Source: Euryarchaeota archaeon Ods04 | GTDB lineage: Archaea; Halobacteriota; Halobacteria; Halobacteriales; Halorutilaceae | Direction of reading: 5' to 3' | Assembly (NCBI GenBank): GCA_028751055.1 | Contig: JAQZDD010000094.1 | Location: forward strand, 1 to 5,423 | DNA length: 5,423 bases | Program-made: the position numbers and the translations under genes | In this document: positions 1 to 5,156 of the stretch, one piece after another | Numbering within the stretch: the first letter of the stretch is position 1 | How the letters are laid out: every line of letters begins with the position of its first letter | The notes under the pieces: model-generated | Databases searched by the model: none | The model's input: the letters and a program-made list of their open reading frames with translations, nothing else | What the model was told of the DNA's origin: nothing

Positions 1-1041
1 GAGAGTGCCGCTACGTCGCTCGTTCTTGACGAGGATGTCGACGTACTCTTCGGCGGAATCGACACTCCGAGCGTCATACGTGTCATCGAGCAGGTCGTAC
101 AGCCAACCGACACGCTCTACGTAGCGGGCGGCACGGCGTCGATGCAGATAATAAGCAACACCGACTTGTGCGGCAGAAACGTCTTCCGCGCTAACGAGCA
201 TATCGGCATGGAGGCGCGTGCCATAGGCAACTACATCGGCGAGCACGAGGAAGACGAAGTGGAGTCAGTCTATCTCTTGGGTGCCGACACGACCTTCGGT
301 AGGACGTTCGCGCGCGAGTACCGTAAGTCGCTCGAAAACAACGGTGTCGACGTTGCCGACGAACGTTTCGTGCCGTCAGGCTTCTCGGAGTTCCGTGGCA
401 TACTCGAAGACATCGACGACCAAGCCGACGCTCTGAGCGTCGGTTTCACGGCACGTACTCTCCAGTCCTTCCTGGACGCTTTCGTAGAGGGACAGGTCTC
501 CGGTGCGTTCGACATGCGTGTCTACGCACCCCTGCCCGGACAGCTAGGTCTGAGCATGGTCGGCGACATACTCGACTCTTCGCTTGACGAAATCTCTGAA
601 GAGAGCATCGACCGTGTCAACATCGGGGGGCTTGCTTCGAGGTACCACTGGAACCAGTACGACAACCCGATGAACGACGAATTCGTAACGTCTTTCGAGG
701 AGACATACGGCGTTCTTCCCGCCCTGTTCACGGGCGGCACGTTCACCGCAGGTTCGGCGATAGCACAGGCTGTCGAGGAGTCGGGTTCGGTGAACCCCGA
801 CAATATAGCCGAGGAGATGTACGGAATGACGGTCGAAAAAACCCCGAAAGGCGAGGGTGGCTACGTCTTCCAGGAGCACAACAACCAAGCCATGTCTGAG
901 ATGACTGTCGCCGGACTGGTGCCGAACGAGGAGGATAGCTGGGACGCCGACGTGATGCCGAGCGAACCTCTTGCGAGGATAAGTCCGGAGGACGCTGTGC
1001 CGCCTGCCGACGACCTTGACGTTGCGTGTGACCTGAGGTAG
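1..1041 (+). CDS. ABC transporter substrate-binding protein, LivJ/LivK type (SBP1), 5'-truncated by the window edge
   Basis: This is the extracellular binding component of a branched-chain amino acid type ABC importer. The frame is open from base 1, so the gene starts upstream. 346 residues are visible before the TAG stop, and the ATG at 142 is internal because homology to SBP2 begins well before it. It aligns almost end to end with SBP2 (1144-2568), at very roughly 60% identity by eye. Shared blocks include FRANEH-GMEARA, GFSEFRGILED, NIGGLASRYHWNQY and KGE-GYVFQEHNNQA. The fold would be the two-lobed type I periplasmic-binding fold. The segments corresponding to ligand loops differ from SBP2: GGIDTPS replaces GCVSSDA, and AGGTAS replaces VGASSG. 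It lacks about nine residues that SBP2 has before MPSEPLARIS. Its signal peptide and lipobox, if present, lie outside the window. The family is certain. The substrate is unknown: amino acids are likely, amides or urea possible. Confidence 0.92.
   Translation, partial: ESAATSLVLDEDVDVLFGGIDTPSVIRVIEQVVQPTDTLYVAGGTASMQIISNTDLCGRNVFRANEHIGMEARAIGNYIGEHEEDEVESVYLLGADTTFGRTFAREYRKSLENNGVDVADERFVPSGFSEFRGILEDIDDQADALSVGFTARTLQSFLDAFVEGQVSGAFDMRVYAPLPGQLGLSMVGDILDSSLDEISEESIDRVNIGGLASRYHWNQYDNPMNDEFVTSFEETYGVLPALFTGGTFTAGSAIAQAVEESGSVNPDNIAEEMYGMTVEKTPKGEGGYVFQEHNNQAMSEMTVAGLVPNEEDSWDADVMPSEPLARISPEDAVPPADDLDVACDLR
858..890 (+). repeat. 33-base direct repeat shared by the two binding-protein genes (copy 1)
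   Basis: These 33 bases are identical to 2358-2390. They encode the conserved GYVFQEHNNQ stretch. The match falls at a constant offset of 1500 bases, as does the identical 20-base block at 761-780 and 2261-2280. It reflects gene duplication, possibly refreshed by gene conversion, rather than a mobile repeat. Confidence 0.85.
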
Positions 1042-1047
1042 CGCGGG

Positions 1048-1067
1048 CGACGGCGATATCGCCGTCG
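1048..1067. repeat. 20-base perfect palindrome just after the SBP1 stop codon
   Basis: CGACGGCGATATCGCCGTCG is its own reverse complement. It begins six bases after the SBP1 stop codon. As RNA it could form a GC-rich stem of about 8 bp with a four-base loop. No T-run follows, so it does not look like a standard archaeal (T-rich) or bacterial intrinsic terminator. It could be an operator for a dimeric regulator, an mRNA 3'-end stabiliser or processing hairpin, or chance in GC-rich DNA. It lies about 35 bases upstream of the TATA-like element of the SBP2 gene, a position where archaeal activators or repressors can bind. Confidence 0.6.
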
Positions 1068-1100
1068 AAGACCGTAATTACACAGCACCATCATGGTCGA

Positions 1101-1108
1101 ATATAAAG
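1101..1108 (+). promoter_or_regulatory. Putative TATA box of the SBP2 gene
   Basis: ATATAAAG stands out in an otherwise GC-rich spacer, 42-43 bases before the GTG at 1144. Archaeal transcription starts about 25-27 bases after the TATA centre, which puts the start near 1129-1131. That gives a short leader containing the weak ribosome-binding site AAGGA (1132-1136). A second, weaker A/T block, TTATTAAG (1123-1130), would instead place transcription near the ATG at 1153 and give a leaderless mRNA. No start has been mapped. Confidence 0.5.
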
Positions 1109-1143
1109 TTTGTGGCGAACGGTTATTAAGTAAGGACGTTTGA

Positions 1144-2568
1144 GTGGCATGTATGGGCGAAATATCACGTAGGCGGATGTTGAGAAGCACCGGTGCCGTC
1201 GGCACGGGTGTCGCTGCGTCGTCGCTGTTGTCAGGATGCATCGACGCCGAGGGTTTAGGAGCCGGAGGGGTTACCATCGGCGTCATGCAGCCCCTGTCAG
1301 GCGTCGTGGGGTACTGGGGCGAGATATCGACCTTCGGCTTCGCTTCGGGCATAGCGCGCAGGTACGGCGAGAACCCGATACCGTCCGAAGGCGACGAAGA
1401 TACTACGACCATCTCCGCGGAGGACGGCGAGACCGTGACCTTCGAGGTCGAAGACAGGACGTACAGGCTGATTCTCAGGGAGACGAATCTTGACGCGGGC
1501 GAAGCGCAGGACGCGGCGACCGAACTCGTTACCGACGAGAACGTCGACATACTGTTCGGCTGTGTCTCGTCGGACGCCACGGAGCGTGTCATCGAACAGG
1601 TTGCGAAGCCCACCGACACCCCGTACGTCGTCGGTGCGTCGAGCGGCATCGCTACCGTAGGCAACCCGGACTTCTGCGGCAGGAAGATATTCCGTGCCAA
1701 CGAGCACACGGGAATGGAGGCGCGCGCGCTTGGCAGGTACATAGGAGAGGAGACCGACATAGCCACCATCTACCTCATCGGACCTGACAACGTCTTCGGT
1801 CGTTCTTTCGCGCGTATGTACAGAGCCGCACTCGAAGAGCAAGGCGTCGTGGTCGTCGGCGAACGTTTCGTTCCGCCCGGCTTCTCAGAGTTCCGTGGTA
1901 TACTCGAAGACATGGACGAGGAGGCGCAGGCACTCGGTATAAACTTCACGGCGGACACCCTTCCCAACTTCCTCCCGACCTTCGTCGACGGCAACGTGTC
2001 GGGACGAACCGACCTCCGTGGTTACGCCGCTTTCCCCGGCAGAACAGCGATGAACCTGATAGCCAACGCACTCGAAGCAGAACTCGGCGAAATAACCGAG
2101 GAGGGTATAGAGGACGCCAACATCGGCGGACTCGCTTCAAGGTACCACTGGAACCAGTACGAAAATCCGATAAACGAGGAGTTCGTGCCCGCTTACGCCG
2201 ACGCTTACGGTAGCGTGCCCGACTTCTTTACGAGCGGTTCGTTCGCCGCGGGGTACGCCATAGCACAGGCTGTCGAGGAGACGGGTTCCGAGGACGGTGA
2301 CGATATCGCCGAGGCTATGTACGGCATGACGGTCGAGGAGACACCGAAGGGCGAGAATGGCTACGTCTTCCAGGAGCACAACAACCAAGCAAAGTCCGAC
2401 ATGACGGTGGCGCGTATCGTCCCTAACGACGAGGAACGGTGGGAGGAACCCCTCGGCTCCGACCTCTGGAACGCACCGATAATGCCAAGCGAACCTCTCG
2501 CGCGTATATCCGCCGACGACGCCGCGCTTCCGGAGGACGACCCCGACATGAACTGTGACCTGAGGTGA
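1144..2568 (+). CDS. ABC transporter substrate-binding lipoprotein, LivJ/LivK type (SBP2), Tat-exported
   Basis: This is a complete 474-residue binding protein for the adjacent importer, predicted to be lipid-anchored on the outer face of the membrane. The N-terminus carries a twin-arginine motif, SRRRML (residues 8-13), then a hydrophobic stretch, then the lipobox LSGC with the lipidated Cys32. This is the usual haloarchaeal Tat-lipoprotein layout. The mature part opens with the family strand TIGVMQPLSG. An acidic insert follows near residues 79-100. The candidate ligand loops are GCVSSDA (about 139-145) and VGASSG, where LivJ-type proteins use Ser/Thr to hold the amino-acid backbone. Start choice: GTG 1144 follows directly after an in-frame TGA and has AAGGA seven bases upstream. 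ATG 1153 (471 residues) would leave the Tat motif intact and is a real alternative. It is a paralogue of SBP1. Substrate specificity is inferred only from family and neighbours. Confidence 0.93.
   Translation: MACMGEISRRRMLRSTGAVGTGVAASSLLSGCIDAEGLGAGGVTIGVMQPLSGVVGYWGEISTFGFASGIARRYGENPIPSEGDEDTTTISAEDGETVTFEVEDRTYRLILRETNLDAGEAQDAATELVTDENVDILFGCVSSDATERVIEQVAKPTDTPYVVGASSGIATVGNPDFCGRKIFRANEHTGMEARALGRYIGEETDIATIYLIGPDNVFGRSFARMYRAALEEQGVVVVGERFVPPGFSEFRGILEDMDEEAQALGINFTADTLPNFLPTFVDGNVSGRTDLRGYAAFPGRTAMNLIANALEAELGEITEEGIEDANIGGLASRYHWNQYENPINEEFVPAYADAYGSVPDFFTSGSFAAGYAIAQAVEETGSEDGDDIAEAMYGMTVEETPKGENGYVFQEHNNQAKSDMTVARIVPNDEERWEEPLGSDLWNAPIMPSEPLARISADDAALPEDDPDMNCDLR
2358..2390 (+). 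repeat. 33-base direct repeat shared by the two binding-protein genes (copy 2)
   Basis: Identical to 858-890 within SBP1; see that entry. It ends where the sequences diverge, at Ala-Met in SBP1 against Ala-Lys in SBP2. Confidence 0.85.
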
Positions 2569-2572
2569 CAGA

Positions 2573-2635
2573 ATGAAAAGGGGTATATATGTAACTATAA
2601 ATATAGAGACGGACACAGTTAAGAGAAAGAGGTGA
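2573..2635 (+). CDS. Possible 20-residue mini-ORF between SBP2 and livG
   Basis: An ATG at 2573 opens a 20-codon frame (MKRGIYVTIN..., ending VKRKR) closed by TGA at 2633-2635. A good ribosome-binding site, GAGGTGA (2562-2568), overlaps the end of SBP2. It lies seven bases before the ATG, the same spacing used by livG and livF. The stop codon lies inside the livG ribosome-binding site, so ribosomes finishing here could affect livG initiation. Three Ile and two Val in 20 residues is suggestive next to a branched-chain amino acid importer. Against it: the GAGGTGA is partly forced by the conserved Asp-Leu-Arg-stop ending of SBP2, the frame spans a probable promoter, and the A/T-rich bases alone would yield Ile and Lys codons. 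No homologue is recognised. Confidence 0.25.
   Translation: MKRGIYVTINIETDTVKRKR
2595..2606 (+). promoter_or_regulatory. Putative internal promoter (TATA box) for livGFHM
   Basis: CTATAAATATAG is a strong archaeal TATA-like element inside the AT-rich spacer after SBP2. TATAAA begins 44 bases before the livG start. The expected transcription start, near 2625-2627, would leave a leader of roughly 15 bases that just includes the livG ribosome-binding site. The element is also a small inverted repeat (CTATA, AA, TATAG). It would let the ATPase and permease genes be transcribed separately from the binding protein, which is normally needed in larger amounts. Confidence 0.5.
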
Positions 2636-2636
2636 T
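2629..2636 (+). promoter_or_regulatory. Ribosome-binding site of livG (decides a TTG start)
   Basis: GAGGTGAT is fully complementary to the conserved archaeal 16S 3' end. Its GAGG core ends seven bases before the TTG at 2640. No ATG or GTG lies nearby in that frame, so this site supports TTG as the start. Confidence 0.75.
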
Positions 2637-2639
2637 ACG

Positions 2640-3446
2640 TTGGTAGTTAGAACAAAAGGTCTGACACGTCTGTTCGGCGGTCTATCGGCTGTTGAGAACG
2701 TCGACTTCGAACTCGGAGACGACGAACTCTGTGCTGTCATAGGACCGAACGGGGCAGGCAAGACGACGTTCTTCGACCTCATCACGGGCGAACTCCGACC
2801 GAGTTCAGGCACGGTCGAGCTACGTGAGAACGGTAGCTGGACCGACATAACGAGGATGTCGGTTGACGAGGTCGCGGCGCGCGGCGTTCACAGGTCGTAT
2901 CAGGTGACCAACCTGTTCCCCACGACGACGGTTCTCGAAAACGTCCGTGTCGCGGCACAGAGGAAGGACTCACGTAACTTCTGGCGAACCGTCGCCAGCT
3001 TCAAGAGTCACCGTGACGAGGCGATGGAGATACTCGACTTCGTGGGGCTTGACGGCGACGCGGAGATGGAGGCACAGAACCTCAGCCACGCCGAAAAGAG
3101 ACGTCTGGAGCTTGGCATCGCTCTCGCGGGCGACCCCGAACTCCTCCTTCTTGACGAACCCACTGCGGGTGTCTCGTCGGAGGAGGTCGGCGAAATAACC
3201 GGTCTGATAGAGAAGGTCGCGGAAGAACACCACGTCATGTTCATAGAGCACAACATGGACCTCGTGATGGACGTGAGCGACCGCGTCGTAGTCTTCAACC
3301 GCGGTAGCATAATCGCCGACGGCACACCCGAAGAGGTCGAAGGCGACGAGGGTGTTCAGGAGGCGTACCTCGGAAGCTATTCGAGAGGTTCGAGTTCGAC
3401 GCGGAGAGACGAACGCAGAGGGAGGGGAAGTAGTGGCGTTACTTGA
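2640..3446 (+). CDS. livG: Branched-chain amino acid type ABC transporter ATPase, LivG-like
   Basis: This is one of the two cytoplasmic nucleotide-binding subunits that power the importer. It has 268 residues. Visible motifs are Walker A GPNGAGKTT (35-43), Q-loop Gln88 in SYQVTNLFP, signature LSHAE (148-152), Walker B LLLLDEP with catalytic Glu173, and H-loop His204 in FIEHNMD. The EHNMDLVM context and AEKRRLELG after the signature are typical of the LivG/UrtD branch rather than LivF. The signature has Ala151 where most ABC proteins have Gly. After the usual AYLG ending (242-245) a 23-residue Arg/Ser-rich tail follows, unlike the acidic rest of the protein. The start is TTG, chosen from the ribosome-binding site at 2629-2636. 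The 3' end overlaps livF by 14 bases, implying translational coupling. The family is very sure; the exact substrate is not. Confidence 0.95.
   Translation: MVVRTKGLTRLFGGLSAVENVDFELGDDELCAVIGPNGAGKTTFFDLITGELRPSSGTVELRENGSWTDITRMSVDEVAARGVHRSYQVTNLFPTTTVLENVRVAAQRKDSRNFWRTVASFKSHRDEAMEILDFVGLDGDAEMEAQNLSHAEKRRLELGIALAGDPELLLLDEPTAGVSSEEVGEITGLIEKVAEEHHVMFIEHNMDLVMDVSDRVVVFNRGSIIADGTPEEVEGDEGVQEAYLGSYSRGSSSTRRDERRGRGSSGVT
3421..3425 (+). promoter_or_regulatory. Ribosome-binding site of livF, inside the livG tail
   Basis: GGAGG lies within the last codons of livG and ends seven bases before GTG 3433. It fixes that GTG as the livF start rather than the in-frame ATG at 3352, which would add 27 Arg/Glu-rich residues that are not part of the family. 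Confidence 0.75.
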
Positions 3447-4128
3447 GGTCGACGGAGTCGACACCTACTACGGCGAGAGCAAGATACTCGAAGACGTTAG
3501 CATGGAGGTCGGCGTTGACGAGACAGTCGCAATAATCGGCAGGAACGGCGTGGGCAAGACGACCGTGATGCGTACCATGCTTCAGCTAACCCCGCCAAGG
3601 GAGGGCAAGGTTCGTTTCAAGGGTGTCGACGTGACAGGCATGGAGACGAGCGAAGTGGCGTCGATGGGTATGGGCTGGGTGCCCGAGGACAGGCGTCCTT
3701 TTACACAGCTAACCGTCGAGGAGAACCTACGTATCTCCGTGAAGGAAGGCGATGTCGACGAGAAGGTTGAGGAGGCGTTCGACATCTTCCCTCTTCTCAC
3801 CGACTCGCGCAACGACAAGGCGAACCAGCTAAGCGGCGGCGAGCAACAGATGCTTGCGATGGCGCGCGGTCTCATCGGAGGCAACGACCTGCTCCTCGTC
3901 GACGAGCCAAGCGAGGGGCTTTCGCCTATCGTCGTCGAGGAGATAACGGGTGCCCTGAAGAAAGCAAAGGAGGACACGGCACTCGTCGTGATAGAGCAGA
4001 GCCTCCCGCTCGCTCTCGAACTCGCCGACAGGTACTACATACTCGACAGAGGCATGGTGGTGGCACAGGGCGAGACCGAAGGCTTGGACGAGGAGTCCGA
4101 GGAGATACTTGAACACCTGAGGGTTTGA
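3433..4128 (+). CDS. livF: Branched-chain amino acid type ABC transporter ATPase, LivF-like
   Basis: This is the second ATPase subunit, pairing with LivG on the cytoplasmic face of the permeases. From GTG 3433 it is 231 residues, close to the usual LivF length of about 235. Visible motifs are Walker A GRNGVGKTT (36-44), the LivF-type segment GWVPEDRRPF (81-90) in place of a plain Q-loop, a full signature LSGGEQQ (133-139), Walker B LLLVDEP with Glu158, and EGLSP after it. The H-loop position is Gln189 (VVIEQS), which is normal for LivF proteins. The start is set by GGAGG at 3421; extending to the ATG at 3352 would add an unrelated basic leader read from the livG tail in another frame. It overlaps livG by 14 bases and ends two bases before livH. 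Confidence 0.95.
   Translation: MALLEVDGVDTYYGESKILEDVSMEVGVDETVAIIGRNGVGKTTVMRTMLQLTPPREGKVRFKGVDVTGMETSEVASMGMGWVPEDRRPFTQLTVEENLRISVKEGDVDEKVEEAFDIFPLLTDSRNDKANQLSGGEQQMLAMARGLIGGNDLLLVDEPSEGLSPIVVEEITGALKKAKEDTALVVIEQSLPLALELADRYYILDRGMVVAQGETEGLDEESEEILEHLRV
4119..4123 (+). promoter_or_regulatory. Ribosome-binding site of livH
   Basis: GAGGG in the last codons of livF lies seven bases before ATG 4131. This favours that ATG over the in-frame TTG at 4125, which is one base away from the site, and over the ATG at 4137. Confidence 0.65.
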
Positions 4129-4130
4129 CA

Positions 4131-5156
4131 ATGACCATGACAGGAACAGAGGCAGTCTTCGTACTGAGCGTCGTGGAGATACTGAGACCGGAGGAGATAG
4201 TCGGCGTCCTCATAGACGCGCTGTCGAAGGCGGCACTCTACATAATGATAGCCGCAGGTCTGACGATAATATTCGGGCTGATAGGCGTCGTCAACTTCGC
4301 ACATGGTTCGTTGACGATGCTCGGCGCGTACTTAGGCGGCTTGCTGATAGCGATTATCGCGCCGGGCGGCGTTCTCTCCTTGGTCGCGTTCTTGGTCGCC
4401 GCAGTCATTACATTTCTGATTCTGACCGTCGCAGGCGGCATGATGGAGAAGGCTATCATAAAGCCGATATACGACAGGTCGCCCGTCTACCACATACTCC
4501 TGACGCTCGGCATAGCCTTCGTTCTCGACGAACTCATCGCAATCGGCGCGACGCTCTTGGACATCGACCTTATCTCGCCGTGGCAGGACCCGATAGACGC
4601 GATGCCTGACTTCCTCTCGACGACTTACACGGCGGTCGGAGCGTCTTTCCGTGGACTCGACATCTTCGAGATAGTCCTCGGCGCGGTCGCAGTCGTCCTC
4701 ATCTGGCTCTTCCTCAACAGGACGAAGTACGGTCTCTACATACGCGCGTGCACCGAGGACACAGAGATGGCTGAGGCACTCGGAATCAACGTGCCGCGTA
4801 CGTTCACGATAGTCTTCGGCGTAGGTGTCGGCTTGGCGGGCGTCGCAGGCATGCTCCTCGCGTGGGACATACAGGGGCTGATGGGACAGAGCGGAGGTGC
4901 GACGATATTCCTGAGCGCCAACGTCCTACTCCCCGCCTTCGTCGTCGTCATCGTCGGAGGTCTCGGCTCTTTCGACGGAACCGTCGTCGCCGGACTTCTC
5001 GTGGGCTTGGTCGACGCCGTCGCTATGTGGCTTTTCGTAAACGAGATAGTCGACTTCAGCGCGCTACCCGAGATAGCCATATTCGTCCTGCTGATAGTCG
5101 CGCTCGCCGTGCGTCCACGTGGCATCTTCGGCTCGAAGGAGGTGACCATCAATTAG
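4131..5156 (+). CDS. livH: Branched-chain amino acid type ABC transporter permease, LivH-like
   Basis: This is an integral membrane subunit that forms half of the substrate channel. It is 341 residues from ATG 4131. The N-terminal family signature is plain: AAGLTIIFGLIGVVNFAHGS (41-60), followed by LTMLGAYLGG. About eight hydrophobic segments are visible, near residues 33-55, 62-78, 82-101, 123-141, 179-196, 224-244, 264-304 (probably two) and 313-327. The cytoplasmic coupling loop that docks on the ATPase is RACTEDTEMAEALGIN (205-220). A late conserved block, VGGLGSFDGTVVAG (275-288), matches the LivH/LivM family pattern. At 341 residues it is somewhat longer than bacterial LivH (about 300), mainly through a leading stretch and the loop around 142-175. 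Its last codons contain the livM ribosome-binding site, and livM begins within or just after its stop codon. Confidence 0.95.
   Translation: MTMTGTEAVFVLSVVEILRPEEIVGVLIDALSKAALYIMIAAGLTIIFGLIGVVNFAHGSLTMLGAYLGGLLIAIIAPGGVLSLVAFLVAAVITFLILTVAGGMMEKAIIKPIYDRSPVYHILLTLGIAFVLDELIAIGATLLDIDLISPWQDPIDAMPDFLSTTYTAVGASFRGLDIFEIVLGAVAVVLIWLFLNRTKYGLYIRACTEDTEMAEALGINVPRTFTIVFGVGVGLAGVAGMLLAWDIQGLMGQSGGATIFLSANVLLPAFVVVIVGGLGSFDGTVVAGLLVGLVDAVAMWLFVNEIVDFSALPEIAIFVLLIVALAVRPRGIFGSKEVTIN
5138..5145 (+). promoter_or_regulatory. Ribosome-binding site of livM
   Basis: GGAGGTGA within the end of livH is the strongest such site in the window. Its GGAGG core ends nine bases before ATT 5152 and 19 bases before the out-of-frame ATG 5162. 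It shows that a gene starts here and bears on which codon is used. Confidence 0.75.

Noticed and set aside
142..144. ATG 142 as the start of SBP1
   Set aside because: Homology with SBP2 continues in frame upstream to base 1, so this methionine is internal.
1087..1097. Small inverted repeat ACCAT-C-ATGGT upstream of the SBP2 TATA element
   Set aside because: Five-base arms are too short to stand out from chance; noted only because it lies where an operator could be.
1093..1143. 16-codon ORF (MVEYKVCGER...) ending directly before the SBP2 start
   Set aside because: It has no ribosome-binding site upstream of its ATG, and its first codons lie over the putative TATA box, so it would probably not be transcribed from that promoter.
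861..1769. Long open frame on the minus strand (302 codons) spanning the SBP1 end and SBP2 start
   Set aside because: It is antisense to two well-supported genes, has low-complexity Ser/Thr/Pro-rich composition typical of a shadow frame, and shows no recognisable domain.
3352..3432. Longer livF start at ATG 3352
   Set aside because: It would add 27 residues unlike any LivF and read the livG tail in another frame; GTG 3433 has GGAGG seven bases upstream and gives the normal family length.
3994..4005. Missing H-loop histidine in LivF (Gln189)
   Set aside because: EQ at this position is the usual state of LivF-family ATPases, so it is not evidence of a broken enzyme.
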